Below, one piece after another: positions 1 through 5,672 of a stretch of 5,834 nt of DNA. Position numbers and translations under genes: made by a program. The notes beneath the pieces were generated by a model that was not told the origin of the DNA, did no database searches, and saw only the letters and a program-made list of their open reading frames with translations. How positions within the stretch are numbered: position 1 is the stretch's first letter; every line of letters begins with the position of its first letter. Where the stretch lies: contig CALMPZ010000527.1 of the NCBI GenBank assembly GCA_937871645.1, positions 1 through 5,834 on the forward strand. The letters run 5' to 3'. Source of the DNA: an uncultured Polymorphobacter sp. (lineage in GTDB: Bacteria > Pseudomonadota > Alphaproteobacteria > Sphingomonadales > Sphingomonadaceae).

Positions 1-116
1 CGATCCTGATCGGCACGGTGCTCGACGAACTCGAACGCCGTGGCCTCAAGCGCGGTCTGGTCACCATGTGCGCCGCCGGCGGCATGGCGCCGGCGATCAT
101 CATCGAGCGCGTCTGA
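1..116 (+). CDS. Thiolase (acetyl-CoA C-acyltransferase family), C-terminal end only
   Basis: The frame starting at base 3 reads 37 residues to a TGA at 114-116. The tail contains [20 protein letters not shown], which matches the extreme C-terminus of thiolases. In this family the Cys of the C-x-G-G-G loop is the second catalytic cysteine, which activates the nucleophile during condensation or thiolysis of acyl-CoA. Here the loop reads C-A-A-G-G-M, a slight variant of C-x-G-G-G. Most of the protein lies left of the window, so I cannot say whether it is a biosynthetic acetoacetyl-CoA thiolase or a beta-oxidation enzyme. Its last codons overlap the point where the convergent BolA gene on the other strand stops looking like BolA. 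No terminator is visible after the stop. Confidence 0.85.
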   Translation, partial: ILIGTVLDELERRGLKRGLVTMCAAGGMAPAIIIERV

Positions 117-266
117 AGCCTTGATGATGACGGTGAAATGGCTCTCGCCGCCGGCGCGGTGGCCGGCGTGACCGCGATGCTGGTGGCTGTCGTCGATGAT
201 CTCGAGGCTGGCGGGATGCAGCGCTGCGACAATACGGGCCTCGATCTGCTCTGCCATCGTTGCCAT
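1..266 (-). pseudogene. BolA family protein, apparently truncated after the N-terminal half
   Basis: From an ATG at 264-266 the minus strand reads a 53-residue segment typical of BolA proteins. It has an N-terminal helix (MAEQIEARIVAALHP), then LEIIDDSHQHRGHAGH, the hallmark SHxHxGHxG stretch, then [20 protein letters not shown] ribosome site lies at 275-278, eight bases before the start. After SDA (about position 108), homologues continue with a Phe, an RHR-type motif and two helices. Here the frame instead runs antisense through the thiolase end ([12 protein letters not shown]...) and stays open to the window edge without any BolA character. The conserved second half, including the invariant His region used in Fe-S partnership with monothiol glutaredoxins, is therefore missing. 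It could be a decaying gene, a BolA with a replaced tail, or an assembly join. The identity is firm; the pseudogene status is inferred. Confidence 0.68.
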
Positions 267-334
267 CTTCACCACTCCCAAAGCCGTTGCGCCTCGTATA
301 GGGACAGGCGGACCACCAGCCAAGGCCGCGCATT

Positions 335-916
335 TTGTCGGAAGAAGCTCCAGTACGGCGGCCACGTTTCCACGGCCGCGTCGAACGCCCCGAACCCGAA
401 CGCTGTGCGGCGCCGGGTTGCACCGCAGTGGGCGAATTCCGCGCGCCTTTATCGAATCGCGAACCCGGCAACGTCGGCGGCTGGCAGTTCCTGTGCCTCG
501 ACCATGTCCGCGAATTCAACGCCAAGTATAATTTTTTCGACGGCCTCAGCCCTGACGACATCGCCGCCGCGCAGTCGCCTTTGGCCGGCTGGGAGCGCGC
601 GGCGCATGATCCGACGATGCGCTTCAACGATCCGCTCGGCGCCTTGCGCGGCCGCTACGGCGAGGCTGCGCCCAAGCGCACGGCGAACGGTCATGTGCTG
701 GCAGACGCCGATTTGAAGGCGCTCAAGACGCTCGTCCTGACGCCCGCCGCCACGCGAACCGAACTCAGCCGCGCCTATAAGGCGCTGGTCCGTCGCTACC
801 ACCCCGACAGCAATGGCGGCGACCGATCGACCGAGCGACAGTTGCAGGACGCCGTGCAAGCCTATACGCACCTAAAGTCCCTACCCGCCTTCGCGCGCAC
901 GCCCAAGGAGCCGTAA
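335..916 (+). CDS. J-domain (DnaJ-like) co-chaperone with Cys/His-rich N-terminus
   Basis: This 193-residue protein has a C-terminal J domain at about residues 128-187. Helix II ([16 protein letters not shown]) carries the diagnostic HPD tripeptide at 156-158, which in J proteins stimulates the ATPase of an Hsp70 (DnaK). The N-terminal part has RFHGRVE at 11-17 and then C24, C29, C54 and H57 in an arrangement that could bind zinc. The canonical DnaJ G/F region and CXXCXGXG zinc repeats are absent, so this is a specialised J protein and not DnaJ itself. The start is a TTG at 335; the frame upstream is closed by a TAG at 299-301 and contains no ATG or GTG. The ribosome site is weak (AAGG at 322-325). 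The stop lies 4 bases before cobS, so the two are probably co-transcribed. The divergent BolA start is 68 bases away. Confidence 0.85.
   Translation: MSEEAPVRRPRFHGRVERPEPERCAAPGCTAVGEFRAPLSNREPGNVGGWQFLCLDHVREFNAKYNFFDGLSPDDIAAAQSPLAGWERAAHDPTMRFNDPLGALRGRYGEAAPKRTANGHVLADADLKALKTLVLTPAATRTELSRAYKALVRRYHPDSNGGDRSTERQLQDAVQAYTHLKSLPAFARTPKEP
905..910 (+). promoter_or_regulatory. Ribosome binding site of cobS, supporting a GTG start
   Basis: AAGGAG lies inside the last codons of the J-domain gene, ten bases ahead of the GTG at 921. It is a near-perfect anti-16S match. It supports GTG as the cobS start and argues for coupled expression with the upstream gene. Confidence 0.7.
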
Positions 917-920
917 CACC

Positions 921-1934
921 GTGGCCAGTTCTGCCCTTTCTGCCGATAGCAGCCCGCACACCCATACCGCGCTCAATGCGCCCGACACGACGGTCGATGC
1001 GCGCAGCGTCTTCGGCATCGATATCGACATGCAGATTCCGGCGTTCACCATCGCCGATGAACGCGTCCCCGAAGTCGATCCGACCTATGTGTTCGATCCC
1101 GACACGACGCTCGCCATCCTTGCGGGCTTCGCGTTCAACCGCCGCGTGATGATCCAGGGCTATCACGGCACCGGAAAATCGACGCATATCGAACAGGTTG
1201 CGGCGCGACTGAAGTGGCCATGCATCCGCATCAACCTCGACAGCCACATCAGCCGCATCGACCTGATCGGCAAGGATGCGATCGTGCTGCGCGAAGGCAA
1301 GCAGGTCACCGAATTCCGCGAAGGCCTGCTGCCCTGGGCGCTGCAGACGCCCACCGCCCTGGTGTTCGACGAATATGACGCCGGCCGCCCCGACGTGATG
1401 TTCGTCATCCAGCGCGTGCTCGAAACCGATGGCAAGCTGACCTTGCTCGACCAGAACCGGGTGATTCGCCCCAATCCGTATTTCCGGCTGTTCGCCACCG
1501 CGAACACCATCGGGCTTGGCGACACGTCGGGGCTGTATCACGGCACGCAGCAGATCAACCAGGGCCAGATGGACCGCTGGAACATCGTCACGACGCTCAA
1601 CTATCTGGCGGCACCGGTCGAAACCTCTATCGTCGTCGCCAAGGTCAAGGGCCTCGACACCGAAGCCGGCCGCAAGCAGGTCGCCAACATGGTCAAGGTC
1701 GCCGACATGACGCGCCAGGGCTTCATCGCCGGTGATATCTCGACGGTGATGAGCCCACGCACGGTGCTGACCTGGGCGCAGAATGCCGAGATTTTCAAGA
1801 ATCTCGGCTTCGCGTTCCGCGTCAGCTTCCTCAACAAGTGCGACGAAGCCGAACGCAGCATCGTGGCGGAATATTACCAGCGGGTGTTCGGCGAGGAATT
1901 GCCCGAGTCGGTCGCAGTCAAGACGCGGCGCTAA
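921..1934 (+). CDS. cobS: Cobaltochelatase subunit CobS (MoxR-type AAA+ ATPase)
   Basis: This 337-residue protein is close to the usual length of CobS. Together with CobT it forms the ATP-driven ring that, with CobN, inserts Co2+ into hydrogenobyrinic acid a,c-diamide in the aerobic cobalamin pathway. Visible motifs, in order: the CobS N-terminal segment (FGID.DMQIPAF at 31-42), Walker [10 protein letters not shown] (80-88), Walker B ALVFDEYD (146-153, with D150 and E151), sensor-1 region FRLFATANT (N195), a probable arginine finger in QMDRWN (R219), and a sensor-2-like SPRTVLTW (R280). It begins with GTG at 921, four bases after the J-domain gene stop and behind AAGGAG, so it is translated in an operon. 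Its partner cobT is not directly downstream but lies beyond a convergent gene. No cobN is present in the window, so cobalt insertion as its real job is inferred from family membership. Confidence 0.95.
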   Translation: MASSALSADSSPHTHTALNAPDTTVDARSVFGIDIDMQIPAFTIADERVPEVDPTYVFDPDTTLAILAGFAFNRRVMIQGYHGTGKSTHIEQVAARLKWPCIRINLDSHISRIDLIGKDAIVLREGKQVTEFREGLLPWALQTPTALVFDEYDAGRPDVMFVIQRVLETDGKLTLLDQNRVIRPNPYFRLFATANTIGLGDTSGLYHGTQQINQGQMDRWNIVTTLNYLAAPVETSIVVAKVKGLDTEAGRKQVANMVKVADMTRQGFIAGDISTVMSPRTVLTWAQNAEIFKNLGFAFRVSFLNKCDEAERSIVAEYYQRVFGEELPESVAVKTRR

Positions 1935-1941
1935 TATGCCG

Positions 1942-1966
1942 CCCCCTCCCTGAAAATGGGAGGGGG
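1942..1966. terminator. GC-rich hairpin, likely bidirectional terminator between convergent genes
   Basis: A perfect 9-bp inverted repeat, CCCCCTCCC (1942-1950) and GGGAGGGGG (1958-1966), encloses the 7-base loop TGAAAAT. It starts 7 bases after the cobS stop and ends 5 bases before the stop of the convergent glycine-zipper gene, the expected place for a shared terminator. Only two T residues follow on the + strand and there is no T tract on the - strand, so it is not a classical Rho-independent terminator. It may be a REP-like palindrome that acts as a transcription or RNA-decay barrier. Confidence 0.6.
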
Positions 1967-1971
1967 TTGCG

Positions 1972-2550
1972 TTACCGGCAGGTCACCTGCGCCTTGTCGA
2001 TCGAGCTGCCGATGACGGCGCCTAGCGTGCCGCCGAGCAGCGCGCCAAGCGTCTGCGAGCCGCCGGGCGCCAGCACCGCGCCAAGCGAACCGCCGCTCAG
2101 CCCGCCGATGATCAGGCCCGTCGTGCCGTCCGAACGGCGGCAATAATAGCGGTTGTCCTGCCCGCGGTAGATGCGTTCGTTGCTGGCGACATAGCGCGGC
2201 TGATAGTAGCGACCGTCGCGATAATATTGGTTGGCGTAATAGCGCGTCTGGCCCGGTGCCGGGCGGTTGTAGCTGTAGTTGCGGTAGTTTTTCCAGCCAT
2301 TGCCGGCCGAGCCCTGCCAAGCATAGTGCTGCGCATCATAGCGATTATAGACGCCATAGTCGCGGCGCTCGTCATGGCGGTCGCCGCCATTGCGGTAGTG
2401 GTTGCCGTTATCGTGCTTGCCGTTGCTTTTGCCGTTGTGGTTGCCGTTGTGATGCTTGCCGTTGTTGCCCTTGCCATGGTCATCGGCAAACGCCGCGACC
2501 GGGGCGGCGAGCAGCGCCAGCGACAGGCAGGTGGTGAGTACGCGCAACAT
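1972..2550 (-). CDS. Secreted glycine-zipper (2TM-type) protein with Asn/Gly/His/Lys-rich repeat
   Basis: This 192-residue protein has a clear signal peptide (MLRVLTTCLSLALLAAPVAAFA, likely cleaved after residue 22). A low-complexity HGK/NGK/NGNH stretch follows (about 24-52), then a Tyr/Arg/Asn-rich middle (53-136). The C-terminal glycine zipper, DGTTGLIIGG...LGAVIGSSID (about 141-185), resembles the Rickettsia 17-kDa antigen and glycine-zipper 2TM families, whose members are envelope-associated. C137 and C191 bracket the zipper and could form a disulfide; no lipobox Cys follows the signal peptide. The ATG at 2548-2550 is preceded by AAGGAGA (complement of 2557-2563), a strong ribosome site. 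The gene is convergent with cobS and divergent from cobT, so it physically splits the cobS/cobT pair. The exact function of such proteins is unknown; envelope stability or surface exposure is only inferred. Confidence 0.85.
   Translation of the reverse strand: MLRVLTTCLSLALLAAPVAAFADDHGKGNNGKHHNGNHNGKSNGKHDNGNHYRNGGDRHDERRDYGVYNRYDAQHYAWQGSAGNGWKNYRNYSYNRPAPGQTRYYANQYYRDGRYYQPRYVASNERIYRGQDNRYYCRRSDGTTGLIIGGLSGGSLGAVLAPGGSQTLGALLGGTLGAVIGSSIDKAQVTCR
2398..2478 (-). repeat. Degenerate in-frame repeat encoding HGK/NGK/NGNH units
   Basis: On the - strand this stretch repeats short units such as GGCAAG and AACGGCAAC, so the + strand shows many TTGCCGTTG-like copies. It encodes residues 25-51 of the glycine-zipper protein, made almost only of Gly, Asn, His, Lys, Ser and Asp. 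The stretch is disordered, basic and His-rich, so it could bind metal or polyanions. That use is speculative. Confidence 0.6.
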
Positions 2551-2623
2551 GGCAAATCTCCTTCGGGCCGATGGTGCCGCAGTGTGGCACCCGTCCGTTC
2601 GTGGCAGAGTCGGATTTCTGTGG

Positions 2624-2640
2624 TGAACATCGGTTGAACA
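2624..2640 (-). promoter_or_regulatory. Candidate operator TTCA-N4-ATGTTCA upstream of the first glycine-zipper gene
   Basis: Read on the - strand, this site holds two TTCA half-sites with an 11-base period (complements of 2635-2638 and 2624-2627) inside TGTTCAACCGATGTTCA. The second half-site ends 73 bases before the ATG at 2550. The 12-base core TGTTCAACCGAT (2629-2640) recurs exactly at 4731-4742 in front of the second glycine-zipper gene. Head-to-tail half-sites one helical turn apart are typical of response-regulator binding, but the protein that would bind is unknown. Confidence 0.4.
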
Positions 2641-2688
2641 CGCGGGCGGCCAGGAGGTTCCGATAATGTCGCGGGGCGCCCGTCCACC

Positions 2689-2702
2689 TTGCGCATTGCA
2701 CG
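2689..2702 (+). repeat. 14-base sequence upstream of cobT, repeated with one mismatch at 4753-4766
   Basis: TTGCGCATTGCACG here and TTGCGTATTGCACG at 4753-4766 differ at one base. Both are on the + strand, just upstream of cobT and the second glycine-zipper gene, at 24 and 48 bases from the start codons. It may be part of a shared regulatory element or a chance match. Confidence 0.3.
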
Positions 2703-2712
2703 GACTGTCGGC

Positions 2713-2717
2713 AAAGG
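2713..2717 (+). promoter_or_regulatory. Ribosome binding site deciding the cobT start
   Basis: AAAGG lies nine bases before the ATG at 2727. An in-frame TTG at 2718 would extend the protein by three residues, but it directly abuts this AAAGG and leaves no spacing. The ATG is therefore the better start. Confidence 0.55.
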
Positions 2718-2726
2718 TTGTGCACG

Positions 2727-4580
2727 ATGACCAATCCCGAAAACCCCCTCGAAGATTTCCGTCAGGCGCTCGCAGCGACGATGCGCGCGCTTGGGGCTGA
2801 TCCGGCGTTCGACCTCGCCTATACCGCCGACAAGCCGTCGTGCTTCGGCGATCAGGCGCGTGTGCCGCAACCAGCGCGCGCCTTGCCCGCCGACCAGGTC
2901 GCCGAAGTCCGCGGCTGGGCCGATGCCTTCGCGCTGCGCAAGCGCCACCATGATCCCAAGCTGTTCGCCGCCGACCTGCCCGAAGCCGGGCTGCCGCGCG
3001 ACATTTTCAACGCCGTCGAGCAGGCGCGCATCGAAGCCATCGGCTCGGCCGAAATGCTCGGTGTGGCGCGCAACCTCGACCGCATGACCGAAAACCGCAT
3101 CAAGGGCGACCCCATCGTGCGCGCCCGCACCCCCGACGAGGTGCCGATGGCGACGGCACTGGGGCTGATCGTGCGCGAACGGCTGACCGGCACGCCGCCG
3201 CCGGCGCTCGCGGCCTCGGCAATCGATCTCGTGCGCCGCGATATCGAGGAACGCGCCGGCGCCGACCTCGACGACCTCGCCGCCAATGTCGAGGATCAGG
3301 CGGCGTTCGCGCATGTGCTGCGCCGCGTGCTCAACGACCTCGGCCTCGGCACCGATCCCGATGCCGAGCCCCAGGACGACGACAGCGAATCGGAAGACCA
3401 GCCCGACGAACAGCAGGACGGCGAACAGGGCGACGATCAGGAAGGCGAGGCCGGCACCGACAGCTCGACCGAAACCCGCCCCGAAGAATCGTCCGAGCAG
3501 GGCGACGACACCGACACCCGCGACGTCGAGATGGACACCGAAATGTCCGCCGACTCCGAAATGGGTGAAGAAGGCGAAGAGGGCATGGTGCCGTGGCGCC
3601 CCAATTCGATGATGGGCGACCTGCCGCGCGACTTCGATTATCACGCCTATACCAACGCCTATGACGAAATCGTCGCCGCCGAAGACCTGTGCGACGCCGA
3701 GGAGCTGACGCGGTTGCGCGGCTATCTCGACCAGCAGCTCGTGCATCTGCAGGGTGCCGTCACCAAGCTCGCCAACCGCCTGCAGCGCCGCCTGCTGGCA
3801 CAGCAGAACCGCGCCTGGGACTTCGATCAGGAGGAGGGCCAGCTCGATGCGGCGCGCCTTGGCCGCGTCGTCACCAACCCGACGCATGCGCTGAGCTACA
3901 AGGTCGAACGCGACACCAAATTCCGCGACACCGTCGTCACGCTGCTCATCGACAACAGCGGCTCGATGCGCGGCCGGCCGATTTCGATTGCGGCAATCTG
4001 CGCCGACATTCTGGCGCGGACGCTCGAACGCTGCGGCGTCAAGACCGAGATCCTCGGCTTCACGACACGCGCCTGGAAGGGCGGCTCGGCGCGCGAAAAG
4101 TGGCTGGCCGACGGGCGCCCGGTCAAGCCCGGCCGGCTCAACGACCTGCGCCACATCGTCTACAAGCAGGCCGATGCGCCGTGGCGTCGCGCCCGCAAGA
4201 ACCTCGGGCTGATGATGCGCGAGGGGCTGCTCAAGGAGAACATCGACGGCGAGGCGCTGCTCTGGGCGCACAACCGCATGCTCGGCCGCCCCGAAGACCG
4301 CCGCATCCTGATGGTGATTTCGGACGGCGCGCCGGTCGACGATTCAACGCTCAGCGTCAACACCGGCAACTATCTCGAACGCCACCTGCGGCAGGTCATT
4401 GGCTATATCGAGGGCCGTTCGAACGTCGAGCTGATCGCGGTCGGCATCGGCCATGACGTGACACGCTATTACAAGCGCGCCGTCACCATCATGGACGCCG
4501 AACAGCTCGGCGGCACGCTGATCGAACAGCTCGCGCAGCTGTTCGAGGAGAACACGCCCAAACGCGGCCGCAAGAAGTAG
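2727..4580 (+). CDS. cobT: Cobaltochelatase subunit CobT (VWA/MIDAS domain)
   Basis: This 617-residue protein matches CobT along its length. The N-terminal CobT domain (about 1-205) includes [11 protein letters not shown] and [19 protein letters not shown]. An Asp/Glu/Gln-rich acidic linker follows (about 210-285), then a helical connector with [24 protein letters not shown] (about 348-371). The C-terminal VWA domain (about 400-605) has an intact MIDAS, DNSGS at 409-413, with a later conserved [11 protein letters not shown] (D533) and [10 protein letters not shown]. The MIDAS binds a divalent cation and couples the CobS ATPase ring to the CobN chelatase. A short basic tail (KRGRKK) ends the protein. 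The ATG at 2727 is chosen over an in-frame TTG at 2718 because of the spacing to AAAGG. cobS lies 792 bases upstream beyond a gene on the other strand, so cobT probably has its own promoter in 2551-2726. Confidence 0.95.
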   Translation: MTNPENPLEDFRQALAATMRALGADPAFDLAYTADKPSCFGDQARVPQPARALPADQVAEVRGWADAFALRKRHHDPKLFAADLPEAGLPRDIFNAVEQARIEAIGSAEMLGVARNLDRMTENRIKGDPIVRARTPDEVPMATALGLIVRERLTGTPPPALAASAIDLVRRDIEERAGADLDDLAANVEDQAAFAHVLRRVLNDLGLGTDPDAEPQDDDSESEDQPDEQQDGEQGDDQEGEAGTDSSTETRPEESSEQGDDTDTRDVEMDTEMSADSEMGEEGEEGMVPWRPNSMMGDLPRDFDYHAYTNAYDEIVAAEDLCDAEELTRLRGYLDQQLVHLQGAVTKLANRLQRRLLAQQNRAWDFDQEEGQLDAARLGRVVTNPTHALSYKVERDTKFRDTVVTLLIDNSGSMRGRPISIAAICADILARTLERCGVKTEILGFTTRAWKGGSAREKWLADGRPVKPGRLNDLRHIVYKQADAPWRRARKNLGLMMREGLLKENIDGEALLWAHNRMLGRPEDRRILMVISDGAPVDDSTLSVNTGNYLERHLRQVIGYIEGRSNVELIAVGIGHDVTRYYKRAVTIMDAEQLGGTLIEQLAQLFEENTPKRGRKK

Positions 4581-4602
4581 GCGGATCAAGAGCCTCCGGC
4601 GG

Positions 4603-4619
4603 GCAGGCGTGACGCCTGC
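4603..4619. terminator. Perfect 7-bp hairpin after cobT, possible terminator or REP-like palindrome
   Basis: GCAGGCG (4603-4609) and CGCCTGC (4613-4619) pair perfectly around the 3-base loop TGA, 22 bases after the cobT stop. The bases that follow (ACCCGACTATTT) contain only a weak T run, so intrinsic termination is uncertain. The position fits the end of the cobT transcript. Confidence 0.45.
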
Positions 4620-4652
4620 ACCCGACTATTTCTGCTCCCCTCCTTTCCTGCT

Positions 4653-4673
4653 CCCCTCCCTGCAAGGGTGGGG
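4653..4673. repeat. REP-like GC-rich palindrome in the cobT downstream region
   Basis: CCCCTCCCT (4653-4661) pairs with AGGGTGGGG (4665-4673) around a GCA loop, with a single T-T mismatch. It lies in a strand-biased tract: C/T-rich from about 4632, G-rich to 4684. It resembles the hairpin at 1942-1966 in its CCCCTCCCTG core. It has no T tail, so a dispersed intergenic palindrome is more likely than a terminator. A GTG at 4668 inside it opens a longer frame into the next gene, but this is not a credible start. Confidence 0.45.
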
Positions 4674-4720
4674 TCGGGGGTGGGTATGAGAGCAGCGAGC
4701 GCGGCAGCCCGCCACAATTC

Positions 4721-4742
4721 ATTCAGAGCATGTTCAACCGAT
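4721..4742 (+). promoter_or_regulatory. Candidate operator TTCA-N4-ATGTTCA upstream of the second glycine-zipper gene
   Basis: TTCA half-sites at 4722-4725 and 4733-4736 are 11 bases apart and fit the same TTCA-N4-ATGTTCA pattern seen at 2624-2640 on the other strand. The core TGTTCAACCGAT at 4731-4742 is an exact 12-base match to that site. The second half-site ends 78 bases before the ATG at 4815, against 73 bases for the other gene. No convincing -35/-10 pair could be fixed beside it. Confidence 0.4.
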
Positions 4743-4801
4743 TCTGCGTACATTGCGTATTGCACGACAGCCGCGTTTCGCTGTGAATGGGACTGGTTCG
4801 G

Positions 4802-4807
4802 AAAGGA
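4802..4807 (+). promoter_or_regulatory. Ribosome binding site fixing the start of the second glycine-zipper gene
   Basis: AAAGGA lies seven bases before the ATG at 4815. The encoded protein then begins directly with a signal peptide. This rules against the longer in-frame GTG start at 4668, which would bury the signal peptide and translate a REP-like palindrome. Confidence 0.65.
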
Positions 4808-4814
4808 ACTGGAC

Positions 4815-5672
4815 ATGCGTACACCTGCGTTGATGATCGCGACATTCGTACTGGCGGCTACGCCGACTTTGGCCGCACCGCACGGCGGTAGCCACGGCGG
4901 CCAAAACTACAGTGGTGGCCAGAACTACAGTGGCGGGCGCAGCTATGGTGGCGGACAGGGCTACGGTGGCCAATCGTACGGCGGCGGTCAGCGCGCTCAG
5001 GGCCAAGGCGGCTATCAGAACGCCAACGGTAGCGGACAGGGCTACCGCGGCCAGGGCTATGGCGGGCAAACCGGCTACGGCGGCGGCTACGTCCAGAACA
5101 GCAACTACGGACGCCCCGGCTCCGCGCAGCAAGGCTACGGCCGCCCCGGCAATGTCCAGCAAGGCTACGGGCGGCCCGGCTATCCGCAGCAGGCCTATGG
5201 TCGACCGGGCTATTCCCAGCAAGGCTATGGCCGCGGCGGCTATGGCTATGTTCAACCCGCTTACGGCTATGGCTATCGCAATGCCGGCTATTATCCACCG
5301 CGCGCCTATGCCTATCCAGCCTATGGCTATGGCTATGGCTATGGCTATGGCTATGGCGTCCCTGCCTGGGGCTATCCGGCGTATGGCTACGGCTATGGCG
5401 CTCCCGGCTGGGGCTATGCCGCGCCGATCGGCTATGGCGGTTACGGCGGCTATTGGGGCGGCTACGCCCCCGTCGCCTATGCGGCACCTTATGCCTATGG
5501 CTATGGCGGCGGCTATGGCTACGGCTGCAACACCGGCGCCGGCGTGGCGCTGGGGGCAGTCACCGGTGGTTTGATCGGCAGCGCGGTCAGCAACGTGCCG
5601 GGCGACCCCGCCGGGCTGATTATCGGCGGCGTGCTCGGCGCGATTGCCGGCGGCGCCATCGCCAGCTGCTAG
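4815..5672 (+). CDS. Secreted Gly/Tyr/Gln-rich repeat protein with C-terminal glycine zipper
   Basis: This 285-residue protein starts with a signal peptide ([20 protein letters not shown], cleaved near residue 20-21). Next is a region of GGQNYS and SYGGGQ-type units (24-95), then four 10-residue units of the form [10 protein letters not shown] (105-144) after a partial first copy. A Tyr/Gly/Pro/Ala-rich region (145-237) includes (YG)6 at 170-181. A hydrophobic glycine zipper closes the protein (about 240-283: [36 protein letters not shown]). C238 and the final residue C285 flank the zipper, mirroring the Cys placement in the 1972-2550 protein, so the two probably belong to one broad family. 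Aromatic Gly/Tyr/Gln repeats suggest self-assembly or surface adhesion, but no function is established. Its TAG overlaps the stop codon of the convergent recQ-like gene. Confidence 0.85.
   Translation: MRTPALMIATFVLAATPTLAAPHGGSHGGQNYSGGQNYSGGRSYGGGQGYGGQSYGGGQRAQGQGGYQNANGSGQGYRGQGYGGQTGYGGGYVQNSNYGRPGSAQQGYGRPGNVQQGYGRPGYPQQAYGRPGYSQQGYGRGGYGYVQPAYGYGYRNAGYYPPRAYAYPAYGYGYGYGYGYGVPAWGYPAYGYGYGAPGWGYAAPIGYGGYGGYWGGYAPVAYAAPYAYGYGGGYGYGCNTGAGVALGAVTGGLIGSAVSNVPGDPAGLIIGGVLGAIAGGAIASC
5127..5246 (+). repeat. Four 30-base in-frame tandem repeats encoding [10 protein letters not shown]
   Basis: Units begin at 5127, 5157, 5187 and 5217; each encodes ten residues ([40 protein letters not shown]). 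A diverged copy at 5097-5126 encodes [10 protein letters not shown]. The unit length is a multiple of three, so copy-number changes would shorten or lengthen the protein without a frameshift. Confidence 0.85.
5322..5357 (+). repeat. Hexanucleotide tract (TATGGC)6 encoding (Tyr-Gly)6
   Basis: Six perfect copies of TATGGC encode residues 170-181. Synonymous codons are not mixed within the tract although TAC and other Gly codons are used nearby, which points to recent slippage expansion. Changes would be in frame. Confidence 0.85.

Noticed and set aside
138..716. Overlapping + strand open frames across the BolA and J-domain region
   Set aside because: Their Arg/Ser/Ala-rich translations match no family, while BolA (minus) and the J-domain protein (+, 335-916) explain the same bases.
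765..1541. A 258-codon minus-strand frame antisense to cobS
   Set aside because: cobS on the + strand has every AAA+ motif intact; the antisense frame is a codon-bias shadow.
2634..2667. TTGAAC (2634-2639) and GATAAT (2662-2667) as a cobT sigma-70 promoter
   Set aside because: The -10 is attractive, but the spacing is 22 bases, too long for a standard promoter, and no -35 fits at 16-18 bases. TTGAAC is better explained as part of the shared motif read on the other strand.
3354..3590. Strongly acidic, low-complexity stretch in cobT as a sign of insertion or decay
   Set aside because: An Asp/Glu-rich linker between the N-terminal and VWA domains is normal in the CobT/BchD-type family, and the frame is intact.
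2112..4271. A 719-codon open frame on the minus strand, antisense to most of cobT
   Set aside because: It is a GC-rich shadow frame: cobT matches its family from end to end on the + strand. The antisense protein is low-complexity (runs of AVV/GV, then Thr/Ala) and it also crosses the real glycine-zipper gene out of frame.
4668..4814. GTG extension of the second glycine-zipper gene, adding 49 residues
   Set aside because: It begins inside a REP-like palindrome, lacks a ribosome site there, and would place the signal peptide internally. ATG at 4815 has AAAGGA at good spacing.
5097..5246. Regular 30-base repeats that might suggest a CRISPR array
   Set aside because: The units are contiguous, without unique spacers, and keep one reading frame encoding [10 protein letters not shown]; they are protein repeats.
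5249..5257. TGTTCAACC inside the second glycine-zipper gene, like the upstream motif
   Set aside because: It lies in coding sequence (codons TAT GTT CAA CCC) and lacks the second TTCA half-site; probably coincidence.
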